A stretch of 64,000 nucleotides of DNA from Pseudomonas entomophila (lineage in GTDB: Bacteria; Pseudomonadota; Gammaproteobacteria; Pseudomonadales; Pseudomonadaceae), in the NCBI RefSeq assembly GCF_029193575.1, contig NZ_JARGCS010000033.1, positions 1 to 64,000 on the forward strand. The letters are read 5' to 3'. The position numbers and the translations under genes were made by a program. Below are positions 34,878 through 43,566 of the stretch, piece by piece. The notes under the pieces were generated by a model. The model made no database searches, was not told the DNA's origin, and saw only the letters and a program-made list of their open reading frames with translations. Numbering within the stretch: the first letter of the stretch is position 1; every line of letters begins with the position of its first letter.

Positions 34878-35888
34878 TCAGAGGTAGCGCTGGAAGAACG
34901 CCAAGGTCGCCAGGTTCTTGTCCTTGGCCTCGAACATGATGTCGAAGCGCTCGACGAAGCCCAGCGCATAACGGTTGGTCCAGTCGTTCCACATGCGCTC
35001 GCTGTGCTGGTAGAGGTCGCGCTTGTTGACCTGCTCCAGCAACGCGGGAATCGTCAGCTTCTGGTCGGCGGCAAAGCCCAGGTCCTGAAGCCGTTCCGGT
35101 GGCTGCGAGTAGTGCATCACCGGGCGCACCCCGCGCCAGCTGTCGATGATGCGCTGCACCCGGGGATCGTGCGGGTCGAGGTAGTCGTTCTCGTGGATCC
35201 AGCAGTGGTGGATGTCCAGCACCACCGGCGCGAGGTCGGCCAGTGCCAGGCAGTCGTCGACGCCGTAGGTCTTCTCGTCGTTCTCGAAGGTGATGACGTT
35301 GCGCGCCACCTCCGACAGGCGCGGCCACACCGCGCGCACACCCGCCGCGCCGAGGCGCCCGGCGATATGGATGTTGCACTTGAAGTCCTGGAAGCGCTGG
35401 CCGTAGCCCATCATGCGGATCATGTCGGCGTGGTATTCGAATTCGGCCAGGCTGTTCTCCACCACGTCGGGGCGGTCGGAACCGAGCACGCAGTACTGGC
35501 CGGGGTGGAACGACAGGCGAATATCGTGGCTGCGGGCGAAGTCGCCAAGCTGCGCGAAGCGCGTGTGCAGCAGGGCCTGGATCGCTGGCGCCTGGTAGAA
35601 GGGGGCGATGTTGGGGTGGCTGTAGAGCGGCAGCAGGTCGCTGGACAGACGCAGCATGCGCAGCATCGGCGGCAGGCTGGTGACGTAGGTCAGCAGTTGC
35701 ATCTGCGCATCGAGGTTGTGTTCGACGAGTTCCTGGAGCTTGGCCGCGGCGGCCGCTTCGCTCGCGCTGGAAAGCCAGCGCAGGGTGGTGGTGCGTGGGT
35801 TGAAGGTGCGCTCGATGGCCTCCAGGTCCTTGATCGACAGGTCGCGGTGGGGGTGGCGGTATTGGCAGGCGAAGCCTAGGCGGGGCAT
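34878..35888 (-). CDS. uvsE: UV damage endonuclease (UvdE/UvsE)
   Basis: 336-residue metal-dependent TIM-barrel endonuclease that nicks DNA 5' of UV photoproducts, starting an alternative excision repair. Family motifs in order: YVTSLPPMLRMLRLSSDLLP (about 68-87), RLSFHPGQYCVLGSDRP (about 124), CNIHIAGRLG, VITFENDEKTYGVDDC, VVLDIHHCWIHEND and MFEAKDKN near the C-terminus. His, Glu and Asp metal ligands are visible. It is a single gene; no LexA box is seen just upstream. Confidence 0.93.
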   Translation of the reverse strand: MPRLGFACQYRHPHRDLSIKDLEAIERTFNPRTTTLRWLSSASEAAAAAKLQELVEHNLDAQMQLLTYVTSLPPMLRMLRLSSDLLPLYSHPNIAPFYQAPAIQALLHTRFAQLGDFARSHDIRLSFHPGQYCVLGSDRPDVVENSLAEFEYHADMIRMMGYGQRFQDFKCNIHIAGRLGAAGVRAVWPRLSEVARNVITFENDEKTYGVDDCLALADLAPVVLDIHHCWIHENDYLDPHDPRVQRIIDSWRGVRPVMHYSQPPERLQDLGFAADQKLTIPALLEQVNKRDLYQHSERMWNDWTNRYALGFVERFDIMFEAKDKNLATLAFFQRYL

Positions 35889-35963
35889 GTGTGTGTTCCT
35901 GATGGAGCGGATGCGGGTTGGACAGCGTTAGCGTGGTGATCGATCCATGCGCCAGGATCGAGG

Positions 35964-35994
35964 GGCCTCATCGCGGCGAGCCCGCGATGAGGCC
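35964..35994. repeat. Palindromic REP hairpin upstream of uvsE
   Basis: GGCCTCATCGCGG and CCGCGATGAGGCC are perfect 13-bp arms over a 5-nt loop, between the diguanylate cyclase stop and the uvsE start (both minus strand). It probably terminates the cyclase transcript. Confidence 0.6.
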
Positions 35995-36011
35995 GGTATG
36001 GACACCCCTTC

Positions 36012-37598
36012 TCAAGCCGGCACAACGCTGACCCGATTGCGCCCCGCCTGCTTGGCCACATACAGCGCGCGGTCAGCCTTGTTCAGCGTTTCCTGCGGGT
36101 CTTCGTCACCCCCTCGCCACCACGCCACGCCCAGGGAAATGGTTACCGCGCCGACTGGTTCGATCGGCGTGTCCTGCACCACCAGGCGCAGGCGTTCGGC
36201 CACCGTGGCGGCGCGGTCCAGGGGCGCATCGGGCAGCAGCATGAGGAATTCCTCGCCACCGGTGCGGCACAGCACGTCGCCTTCGCGGCAGCAGCTGCGC
36301 ATCAGCTCGGCCAGGGCCCGCAGCACCTGGTCGCCCATGTCGTGGCCATGACCGTCGTTGATGCGCTTGAAGTGGTCCACGTCCAGCACGATGGCGCAGA
36401 ACGCCCGGCCTTCGGCCTGCAACAGCGACAGGGTGACGTCCAGGCCGCGGCGGTTGCCCAGGCCTGTCAGCGGGTCGGTCTGCACGTCGCGGTGCAGGCG
36501 GCCGATGCGCTCTTGCAGCAGGTTCAGGCCGAACAGCAGCGCGCGCTTGAGCTCGGCCGCCTCGAAGTACCAGGCACGCACCGCACGGATGCGCTCCAGG
36601 GTGCCTGCGCGGTCCATCTCGCGGGCCCCGGCCGCCAGTTGCCAGAGCGGGCGGGTGATGGTCAGCGCCAGCCACCACAGCAGCAGGCCGCCGAGCAATG
36701 CCAAGGGCACCGAGATGGCCATGACGTTGAGCATCAGCCCCTGTGACGGGGCTACGGTCAGCGTCAGCGGTTGTTGCGCGATCACGCCCCAGCCGGTGCT
36801 TGGCACCGTGGCGAAGCCGGCGAGCATTTCCACGCCACGGCTATTGAACAGGCGCTGGGTGCCGTTGTTGCGGCTGGCCAGTTGCTCGACCAGGGCGTTG
36901 TCTTCCACCACCGTGCCCACTCGCTGCGGGTCGGGGTGGTAGAGCAGGCGTCGGTTGCGGTCGATCACGTAGAGGTACGAGCCGTCCTTGTAGAAGTGCT
37001 CGCCCAGCAGGCTGTTGAAAATGTTGTGTTCGCGCAGGTAGAGGGTGCCGCCGACGTAACCGAGGTAGCTGCCGTCAGCGGCGAAGATCGGCTGCGACAG
37101 CACTACCACCAGGTTATTGGCCACCGACAGGAATGGCGTCGACACCAGTGCCCGGCGTTCGCGCAAGGCTTCCACCGCGCCCGGGGAGTCCAGGCGCTGG
37201 CCCAGCACCTTGCGCAGCGGCGCCGGGGAAATGGCCTGCAGCACGCCCTGGGCGTTGACGATGAAGGTCGAGTTGAAGGCGTTGCCCTGACGCAGCAGGC
37301 GGTCGGTCTCCGCCAACAGCGCCGCGGTGTGGCCCATCCGACGCGCCCGGCCCTGGGCGCTGAAGGCCAGTTGCTGGAGGGCGTTGCCGATGAACAATTC
37401 GGTGATCGAGGCCAGCTTCGCCGCGTACACCCGGTTGGACTCCAGCGAGTGGTCGATCAGCAGCTGACGCTGCACCCGGTAGCTGGCGAAGTAGCTGGTC
37501 AGCAGCATCACCACCGCAGTGAGCGCCGAGAGAACGAGAATGAGCGTGCGCAGGTCCAGGCGCAGGCCTTGCTTGGCGTGTGGCAATCCTGACCTCAC
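36012..37598 (-). CDS. Membrane diguanylate cyclase (dCACHE-GGDEF)
   Basis: Synthesises cyclic di-GMP. 528 residues: a first membrane segment (LILVLSALTAVVMLLTSYFA), a periplasmic dCACHE-type sensor (about 45-285; FLSVANNLVVVLSQPIF, YLGYVGGTLYL, GSYLYVIDRNRRLLYHP), a second membrane segment (about 290-312), HAMP-like linker and a GGDEF domain. The active site is TGGEEF, and an inhibitory R-E-G-D site lies five residues before it, so product feedback should operate. The start is GTG here; a TTG at 37586 with GAGG before it is an alternative. Sensor ligand unknown, perhaps an amino acid. Confidence 0.9.
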   Translation of the reverse strand: MRSGLPHAKQGLRLDLRTLILVLSALTAVVMLLTSYFASYRVQRQLLIDHSLESNRVYAAKLASITELFIGNALQQLAFSAQGRARRMGHTAALLAETDRLLRQGNAFNSTFIVNAQGVLQAISPAPLRKVLGQRLDSPGAVEALRERRALVSTPFLSVANNLVVVLSQPIFAADGSYLGYVGGTLYLREHNIFNSLLGEHFYKDGSYLYVIDRNRRLLYHPDPQRVGTVVEDNALVEQLASRNNGTQRLFNSRGVEMLAGFATVPSTGWGVIAQQPLTLTVAPSQGLMLNVMAISVPLALLGGLLLWWLALTITRPLWQLAAGAREMDRAGTLERIRAVRAWYFEAAELKRALLFGLNLLQERIGRLHRDVQTDPLTGLGNRRGLDVTLSLLQAEGRAFCAIVLDVDHFKRINDGHGHDMGDQVLRALAELMRSCCREGDVLCRTGGEEFLMLLPDAPLDRAATVAERLRLVVQDTPIEPVGAVTISLGVAWWRGGDEDPQETLNKADRALYVAKQAGRNRVSVVPA

Positions 37599-37747
37599 TG
37601 ACAGTGCAATGGGATAAACCTTACTCGCTATGTGCGCTTGCGGCTACGGGTTGGTGGGAATCAGGAATGGGGTGACTGCGCTTGCTGTTGCTATCTGTCA
37701 GAAATGTCCTGTAAGGAGCCAATGTTCGGCCCCTTGCGGGGAGTGCT

Positions 37748-38227
37748 TCAAGCGCCCGCTTTGCCGAGCGCGGCCAATTCGTCCTCGACCTGCTGCATGC
37801 GCTCCTCGGCCAGCGCCTGGACCTTCTCGTCGCGCGCGCTCTCGCGCATCAGGCCGGTGAGTTTCTCGCTCAGGCGCTTGCCTTCCTCGCTCTGGCCCAG
37901 TTCGCGGGCTTTCTGCGGGTCGTGGGTGGCGGCGACGATGGTGTCGAACTCGGCGTCGCTGAAGTTCTTCTCGCTGTAGAGCTTGAACAGGTCCTTGCGC
38001 TGGTCGTCGACGGTCAGGTGTTTGCGCAGCACGTCCTTGATCTGCGCTTCGGAGAGCTGCGGGTGGGTCATCGCCAACAGCGTGGCCATGCGCGCGATGT
38101 TGTGGTCGTAGGCTTCCTGCAGTGGCAGGTTGGCCAGGATCTTTTCCTCGCGGGTGGGCTTCTGGTCGCAGGCGACGAGGGCGGTGAGCAGCAGCAGGGG
38201 CAACAGCAGCTTGGGCAGGCGCGGCAT
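37748..38227 (-). CDS. Lipoprotein of unknown function
   Basis: 159 residues with a lipoprotein signal (LLLPLLLLTALVAC, lipidated Cys20). The mature part is helical and highly charged, with Glu/Lys/Arg-rich repeats and a C-terminal coiled-coil-like segment (EKVQALAEERMQQVEDELAA). Residue +2 is Asp, the inner-membrane retention signal. No family is recognised. It follows a 51-residue membrane protein by 37 bp on the same strand. Confidence 0.75.
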   Translation of the reverse strand: MPRLPKLLLPLLLLTALVACDQKPTREEKILANLPLQEAYDHNIARMATLLAMTHPQLSEAQIKDVLRKHLTVDDQRKDLFKLYSEKNFSDAEFDTIVAATHDPQKARELGQSEEGKRLSEKLTGLMRESARDEKVQALAEERMQQVEDELAALGKAGA

Positions 38228-38264
38228 GGGAAGGGGCCTTGGCTGGGGTGGGAAGGGGCGGGTG

Positions 38265-38420
38265 TCAGGGTTTTTTGGGGCCGCGCAGGCGCACCCAGAT
38301 GATCGCCGGCAGCGCCATCAGCAGCCATTTCAGGTACTGGTTCACGCCGTAGCGTTCGCAGGCCACGCCGATGATCGTGCACAGCACCACCACCGCCACG
38401 AACTGGATCATTCTGTTCAT
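38265..38420 (-). CDS. Small 51-residue membrane protein
   Basis: 51 residues, MNRMIQFVAVVVLCTIIGV..., with two hydrophobic stretches (about 5-21 and 30-44) and a basic C-terminus (RLRGPKKP). The start has GGAG 8 bp upstream. It is 37 bp upstream of the lipoprotein gene on the same strand, probably in one unit. No family recognised. Overlooked easily because the open frame runs past this start. Confidence 0.55.
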   Translation of the reverse strand: MNRMIQFVAVVVLCTIIGVACERYGVNQYLKWLLMALPAIIWVRLRGPKKP

Positions 38421-38617
38421 CTCGTGTGCTCCGAAGGCAAAGGCCGCGATGTTAAACGAAACGGTCGGCGTTCGCCGAGTGCTGGCTTGCCGGGGCGCTC
38501 GGAAAGCTCCTACCGGTTGGCCCTTGAACGAGGCATCGCGTTCATTTTCATCGACACCGCCTTTGCTTACCGTGGTTGGCGTACTCAACACCGGAGCGTA
38601 TCCGAAGGAGCAAGCCG

Positions 38618-38920
38618 ATGCCTGACATGGCCCTTTACAAAGTGAAACTGCTCGACGAATTCGAGGCCCGCGAGGATCAGTGGACGTTTGCGCAATTCGA
38701 CCGTCGCCTGAGCGAGGTCAAGCCAGCGGCGAACTACCAGGACGCCAAGGGCATCCTCAACGCCGCTTACCAGGCGGGCAGTTGGCCGAATACGGTCAAG
38801 CGCTACCTGCTGACCAATTTCAAGGTGTTCGGCAATGTCAGCGGCGAATTGCAGGCGATCTTCGATCAGGTAGTGGCGACATTGACGCCGCAGGAGCGTC
38901 AGCACTGGCAGTTGGAGTAG
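38618..38920 (+). CDS. Hypothetical 100-residue protein
   Basis: 100-residue soluble helical protein starting MPDMALYKVKLLDEFEA. AAGGAG lies 7 bp before the ATG. It carries no membrane segment, and no family is recognised, though SWPNTVKRYLLTNFKVFG and codon use look protein-coding. It is transcribed divergently from the small membrane protein and lipoprotein. Confidence 0.55.
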   Translation: MPDMALYKVKLLDEFEAREDQWTFAQFDRRLSEVKPAANYQDAKGILNAAYQAGSWPNTVKRYLLTNFKVFGNVSGELQAIFDQVVATLTPQERQHWQLE

Positions 38921-38931
38921 CGGTTGTCTGC

Positions 38932-39014
38932 ACCGGCGCAATCGCGGGGCGAGCCCGCTCCTACAAGGGCCCCATCCTCCTGTGGGAACGGGCTCGCCTC
39001 GCGATAGGGCCGGT
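38932..39014. repeat. Inverted pair of REP elements
   Basis: ACCGGCGCAATCGCGGGGCG continuing to CGAGCCCGCTCCTACA is mirrored by TGTGGGAACGGGCTCGCCTC and GCGATAGGGCCGGT, ending 14 bp before the TonB receptor stop (minus strand). It lies between two convergent genes and probably acts as a terminator for both. Confidence 0.8.
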
Positions 39015-39027
39015 GCCTACACCGCAA

Positions 39028-41154
39028 TCAGAAGCTGTAGTCCACCGTCGCGAAGTACGAGCGCGGTGCGCCGAACAACCATTGTTCGCCGCTGTGCGCG
39101 GCTACCACGTAATCGCGGTTGAACAGGTTGTTCACCTGCAACCCCAGGCGCACATCGGGCAACACCTGCCAGCCGACGTTGGCATCGACCACCGTATACC
39201 CCGGCACGCTCTGGCTGTTGGCGGTGTTGGCGTAACGCTCGTCCACGTAGCGCAGGCCGATGCCGGCATCGACCGCCTGGCCGAACCCCTTGCTCAACCA
39301 TAGGTTGGCGGTGCGGCGCGGTACATTGGCCGGGCGGTTGCCAGCACGGTCGGCCACGCCCGCCGAGGTGTTCTCCTCGAACTCATCGTACTTGGCCCGC
39401 ACCAGTGCCGCGTTCGCCGACAGCTGCCACTGGTTGCCCAGCGCCAGCTCCAGCGTCGCCTCCAGGCCATCGGAGGTCTGTTGGCCGGCCTGTTGCTGGG
39501 TCTTGGACGCCGGGTCGTAGACCAGCAGTTTCTTCTTGACGATGTGGTACGCCGCCAAGGTCCACTCGCCACGCCCTTCCCAGAAGCGTTGTTTGAGGCC
39601 CAGCTCGGTCTGCCTGGCCTCGGTCAGGTCGTAGTTGATCTGCGCCGGGCTCAGGCTGATCAGGTTGCTCACCCCGTCTTCGCTGGTGGAGTACTGGCCG
39701 TACAGCGACAGCTCGTCGGTCAGCGCGAACACCAGCCCCGCACGCCAGTTGCCACCCTGCAGGCTACGGTCGGCACGGCTGCCGTTGACCAGGTTGTCGC
39801 GGTCGATGTGGTTCTGGTCGCGGCGCACGCCGGTGACCAGCGACAGGCGCTCGGTCAGTTGGGTGCGGTTCTCGGCGAACAGGGCGAAGGTGTGGGTGGT
39901 GGAGAGGGTCTGCGGGCGTAGCGCCGACTGGCTCTGGAACCAGCCCGGGGCTGGGCTCCAGGGGTCGATGTAGTCGCCACCGACGTCGACGTAGGGCGAG
40001 TTGCTGTCGACGTTGAAGCGGATCTTGTTGTACTCGGCGCCGACCACGGTCTTGCTGGCCAGGCCGAACAGTGAGTGATCGAAGGTAAAGCTTTGGCGGT
40101 CGCCGATCTGCTCCTGGTTGTGCTTGATCTCCAGGTAGCTTTCACGCAGCAGTTGTTCTTCGGCCGGGTCCCAGCTGTAGTCCTCGGCATTGCGCCAGTG
40201 GCGGCGGCTCTTGATGTAGTAGAGCTGGTTGCTGGCGCTGACGCTGTCGCTCAGGGTCCAGTCGGTGTTGAAGCGGGTCCATTCGTCGTGGTAGCGCTGC
40301 ACGTCGTTCTGGATGTTGTAGTTCTTCTTGCGCAGGCTGTCGCGGTAGTGGCCGTCGATCAGCGGGGTGCCGAAGTAGTTGGCCGGCTCCAGGTCGCCGC
40401 GCTCGTGGGCCAGGGTGAAACTCAGGTCGTCGGTGGCGTCGAAGCGCAGCGCTGCGCTCAGGGCCAGGCCGCGTGAATCGGTACGGTCGACCCAGCCGTT
40501 GCCTTCCTGCTTGTTCAGGGTCACGCGGTAGCTCAGGCGCTCGCTCAGGCTGCCGCCGCTGTCCAGGCCCAGTTGCTGGCGGTCCCAGGAGCCGTAGCCC
40601 AGGCGCACGTGGTTGCGGATCTCGCCGGCGAAAGGTTTCTTCGGGATCACGTTGATCACCGCGCCCGTGGCGCCCTCGCCATACAGCACCGAGGCCGGGC
40701 CACGGATCACGTCGATGCGCTCGACCATCCACGGGTCGACCGGGAAGGTCTGGGTGCCCGCGCCGGTGTACAGGCGTGCTCCGTCGAACAGGGTCATCAC
40801 CGAGCTGTGGCCGGTGAAGCCGCGGGCGGAGAGGGCGGTGTTGCCGTTGCCGGGCGTGCCGATGGAAGTGATGCCCGGCGAGCGGGTCACGGCGTCCTGT
40901 ACGGTGAGGTTGTTGCGCTGCTGGATCTGCTCGGCGGTGATGCTGCTGGTGCTGGCAGGGGTGTCCAGGGCGCTGAGGTTCAGGCGCGAGCCGGCCGCGG
41001 TCGGGGTGGCCAGGTCGATCTTCTGTTCATCGAGGGTGTCGGTGATGGCCGTCGAGGGCAGGGCCAGGACCTTGCTGGCAGGTTCTTCGGCCAGGGCCGG
41101 CAACGAGACGGCCAGGCAGGCCGCCAGGGTGTGAAGCGTGTGAAGTCGGGACAT
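39028..41154 (-). CDS. TonB-dependent receptor under B12 riboswitch
   Basis: 708-residue outer-membrane receptor. It has a signal peptide (HTLAACLAVSLPALAEE), a plug with SALDTPASTSSITAEQIQ and LSARGFTGHSSVMTLFDG, and a barrel ending in Phe (YFATVDYSF). Its sequence looks like a siderophore receptor, but a cobalamin riboswitch stands in its leader, so the ligand is probably a cobalamin or corrinoid. The start ATGTCCCGAC was taken as the first giving a good signal peptide; the longer frame lies inside the leader. Confidence 0.88.
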   Translation of the reverse strand: MSRLHTLHTLAACLAVSLPALAEEPASKVLALPSTAITDTLDEQKIDLATPTAAGSRLNLSALDTPASTSSITAEQIQQRNNLTVQDAVTRSPGITSIGTPGNGNTALSARGFTGHSSVMTLFDGARLYTGAGTQTFPVDPWMVERIDVIRGPASVLYGEGATGAVINVIPKKPFAGEIRNHVRLGYGSWDRQQLGLDSGGSLSERLSYRVTLNKQEGNGWVDRTDSRGLALSAALRFDATDDLSFTLAHERGDLEPANYFGTPLIDGHYRDSLRKKNYNIQNDVQRYHDEWTRFNTDWTLSDSVSASNQLYYIKSRRHWRNAEDYSWDPAEEQLLRESYLEIKHNQEQIGDRQSFTFDHSLFGLASKTVVGAEYNKIRFNVDSNSPYVDVGGDYIDPWSPAPGWFQSQSALRPQTLSTTHTFALFAENRTQLTERLSLVTGVRRDQNHIDRDNLVNGSRADRSLQGGNWRAGLVFALTDELSLYGQYSTSEDGVSNLISLSPAQINYDLTEARQTELGLKQRFWEGRGEWTLAAYHIVKKKLLVYDPASKTQQQAGQQTSDGLEATLELALGNQWQLSANAALVRAKYDEFEENTSAGVADRAGNRPANVPRRTANLWLSKGFGQAVDAGIGLRYVDERYANTANSQSVPGYTVVDANVGWQVLPDVRLGLQVNNLFNRDYVVAAHSGEQWLFGAPRSYFATVDYSF

Positions 41155-41279
41155 GTCGTTCCACTGTCGCAGGAAGGAATGGTTCCCGGTGGAAACAACG
41201 CAAAGACAAGCAACCACGCACGCAGGCGCGCACGCGAACACCGGCCTGCGCCCGCCCACCGCGGGTTTGCCAACGAGCG

Positions 41280-41456
41280 TTCCAGGCCGGTCTCCGGGCT
41301 TGCGAGGGTCATGAAGCCTTCACCTTCCCATGCGCATGCACAGTGGTGTGTCGAAGGGTTCGCTCGCTTACCGTTGCGGGGGCAGCGCCGGACTGGTCGT
41401 GAAGACGCACCGGCTTCCCGTTTCACCCTGCGCGCGGCGGCGCAGGACACCTGAAA
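41280..41456 (-). ncRNA. Cobalamin riboswitch
   Basis: Read on the minus strand, from 41456 down to 41280: P1 arms TTTCAGG (41450-41456) and CCTGGAA (41280-41286) pair. The core has GGGAAGCCGGTGCG, then CCGGCGCTGCCCCCGCAAC, CCACTGTGC and the B12 box AAGCCCGGAGACCGGCCTGG (41282-41301). This order is the adenosylcobalamin-type aptamer. It lies 126 bp upstream of the TonB receptor start and should shut the gene off when B12 is plentiful. Confidence 0.93.
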
Positions 41457-41629
41457 CTGGCGCGCATATGACCACCGAACGGGTGGGGAGTCAATCGTTC
41501 GGGTGGGCGAAAAACTGTGATAAGTCGTAGGGTTGCGTGTTCTATCTGAATTTTTTCGAACTTTTTCGCCAGGCGTTGTCTCGAACCGTTCGTTCGCCTT
41601 ATTTATCAACGTCATGGAGACTTTTGCGA

Positions 41630-42376
41630 ATGTTCACTGGAAAACTGCTGCGTCACACCTGCGCCCTGGCCCTCTTGGGTGCGCCTCTGGCGGTGAAGGC
41701 CGCGCCCAGCACCGAGCCGTTGTTCACCTTCGGCCTGCTCGGCGCCTACGACACCTTCAAGTTCGAAGGTGGCGATGACTCCGACAAGGAGCACATGGGC
41801 CAGGGTGGCGTGTTCGCCAACTTCGGCAACAAGATGACCGCCGAGTCCGGCTTCATCTACCAGCTCGGGGCTGAAGCCAAGTACGGCAAGAAGAGTGACA
41901 ACAAGCTCAAGGAAGCCCAGGCCGACCTCGACCTCGGCTGGCGCGCGGCGCTGGATGCGCGCAACTTCGTCGATGTGGTCGTGGGCGGCGGCTACAGCTG
42001 GACGCGCTTCGAGCCTGAGATCAACGACCTGGACACCAAGCTGACCTACAAGTCGCCGTTCGCCAAGGCGGCGCTGGGCTACAACCACCAGTTCGATGCT
42101 TCGACCCTGCGCGTGGAGGTGGGTGCCCGCCACACCCTCGACGGCCGTGCGCGGCTGAAGGTCGATGATTTCGGCAGCGACAGTGTGGACATGAAGGACC
42201 GCACCAACCCCTACGCCGAGGTCACGCTGCTGATGAACCAGCAAGGCGGGCTGCCGATTCAGGCGGGGGTGTACTACACCCGTACCGAGTACAAGGTCGA
42301 CGAGGATTCGCCAGTGGTCGACAACAACAAGCTCAAGCGTGACGAGTTTGGCGTGAAGGTCGGGTTGGCCTTCTAA
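41630..42376 (+). CDS. Outer-membrane beta-barrel protein
   Basis: 248 residues, MFTGKLLRHTCALALLGA... with signal cleaved after VKAA, then a mature chain of alternating amphipathic strands ending in Phe (FGVKVGLAF). This is typical of an eight- to ten-stranded barrel. GGAGA precedes the start by 9 bp; the longer upstream frame lacks these features. Not recognised as a named porin. It is divergent from the riboswitch-controlled receptor gene, but no functional link is visible. Confidence 0.72.
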   Translation: MFTGKLLRHTCALALLGAPLAVKAAPSTEPLFTFGLLGAYDTFKFEGGDDSDKEHMGQGGVFANFGNKMTAESGFIYQLGAEAKYGKKSDNKLKEAQADLDLGWRAALDARNFVDVVVGGGYSWTRFEPEINDLDTKLTYKSPFAKAALGYNHQFDASTLRVEVGARHTLDGRARLKVDDFGSDSVDMKDRTNPYAEVTLLMNQQGGLPIQAGVYYTRTEYKVDEDSPVVDNNKLKRDEFGVKVGLAF

Positions 42377-42390
42377 AGCATGGCTGAAGC

Positions 42391-42467
42391 CCTGTAGGAG
42401 CGGGTTCGCCCCGCGATAGCGATGGTGGCCACACCGACGCAATCGCGGGGCAAGCCCGCTCTACAGG
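42391..42467. repeat. Inverted pair of REP elements
   Basis: CCTGTAGGAGCGGG begins one arm and CCCGCTCTACAGG (to 42467) ends the other, with TCGCGGGGCAAGCCCGC inside the second. The pair lies between the barrel gene and the convergent acetyltransferase gene and can form a terminator-like stem. Confidence 0.75.
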
Positions 42468-42489
42468 AAATGCGCTGTCTTCTGGGGCT

Positions 42490-43059
42490 TCAGCGGCCAC
42501 GTCGGCGCGACACCCTTGCCTCGATGTTCTTGCGCCCGATCAGCAGTGGTGGCTTTTCCACCACGGGCTCATCGGCCAGCCACTTGTACATCACCAGGCA
42601 ATCCACCAGCCCCAGCCGGGCATGGCGGTACGCCTTGGGCAAACGCCCGACTGTCTCGAACCCGAGCTTCTGCCACAACGCCACCGCCACCGTGTTGCTG
42701 GCCACCACCGAGTTGAACTGCAAGGCCAGGAAACCTTCCTGGCGCGCCAGCTTCTGCGAGTGCTCGCACATCAACCGCGCCACCCCCCGCCCACGGGCAG
42801 CATCGGCGACCATATAGCCGCAGTTGCCGACATGCGCGCCAGGGCCGGCGGCGTTGGCCTTTAGGTAATAGCTGCCGAGCAGTTCGCCCTCTTGCTCGGC
42901 CACCAGCGTGCGCAGCGGCGATTCCAGCCACAGCAGGCGCGCCTGCTCGCGGCTCAGCTCGGGGTCGAAGGCGTAGGTTTCACGGGCCTGGACGATGGCC
43001 TGGAAGGTCGGCCAGAAGCGCTCGAAGTCGTCCGGGGTCATGGGGCGGATGTGGATCAT
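42490..43059 (-). CDS. GNAT-family acetyltransferase
   Basis: 189 residues: MIHIRPMTPDDFERFWPTF opens the fold, and the acetyl-CoA motif A is VADAARGRGVARLMCEHSQ, followed by FNSVVASNTVAVALWQKLGFE, the family B motif. The start was chosen after an AGGAAC-type site; a longer frame has no support. Substrate unknown; closest in look to N-acetyltransferases related to YhhY or Mpr1. C-terminus is basic (RKNIEARVSRRRGR). Confidence 0.82.
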   Translation of the reverse strand: MIHIRPMTPDDFERFWPTFQAIVQARETYAFDPELSREQARLLWLESPLRTLVAEQEGELLGSYYLKANAAGPGAHVGNCGYMVADAARGRGVARLMCEHSQKLARQEGFLALQFNSVVASNTVAVALWQKLGFETVGRLPKAYRHARLGLVDCLVMYKWLADEPVVEKPPLLIGRKNIEARVSRRRGR

Positions 43060-43137
43060 GCGGGTTCCTGCGCGGGTGTGGCCGGCCAGTCTGGGTGCAG
43101 TGGCGCCGCCGCGCAAGGGTGGCGGCGCCCGCTGGGC

Positions 43138-43482
43138 TCAACTGCCGGCCTTGCCCACCGCATCCAGTGCCCGTGCTGAATACACCAGCGCGGCGCCAGC
43201 ATTCATCGCCACCGCCACGCCAAGCGCCTCGGCAATCTCCTCGCGGGTGGCGCCCTGCTTGACCGCTTGCTGCGAATGCACGGCGATGCAGCCGTCGCAG
43301 CGGGTGGTCACCGCCACGGCGAGGGATATCAGTTCACGGGTCTTGGCGTCGAGGTGGTGGGTCTTGGCGCCCGCGCCGCTGGCGGTCATGTAGCCAGCGA
43401 CGGTGTCGGGGGAGAGTTGCTTGAGATCGCCGATGCCGGCCATCAACTGCTTACGGTAGGCGTCCCAGTCCATCATGCTCAT
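43138..43482 (-). CDS. Carboxymuconolactone-decarboxylase/AhpD-like protein
   Basis: 114 residues with the CMD/AhpD core: ISLAVAVTTRCDGCIAVHSQQAVKQGAT, where C-x2-C and a following His form the AhpD-type peroxidase-reductase site. The start ATGAGCATG has AAGGTGAAGACG before it; an upstream GTG is less likely. It probably acts as an alkylhydroperoxidase-like thiol enzyme. A related protein is at 55.8 kb. Confidence 0.85.
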   Translation of the reverse strand: MSMMDWDAYRKQLMAGIGDLKQLSPDTVAGYMTASGAGAKTHHLDAKTRELISLAVAVTTRCDGCIAVHSQQAVKQGATREEIAEALGVAVAMNAGAALVYSARALDAVGKAGS

Positions 43483-43566
43483 CGTCTTCACCTTGTCAGG
43501 TTGGCAACAGGAGCTTTCAGGCTAGACGAAGATCGCGACGACGTTGGCGGGCGTCATCGCGGCAGC

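Noticed and set aside
39028..41154. Receptor first considered a ferric-siderophore receptor
   Set aside because: A cobalamin riboswitch in its leader makes cobalamin or corrinoid uptake more likely.
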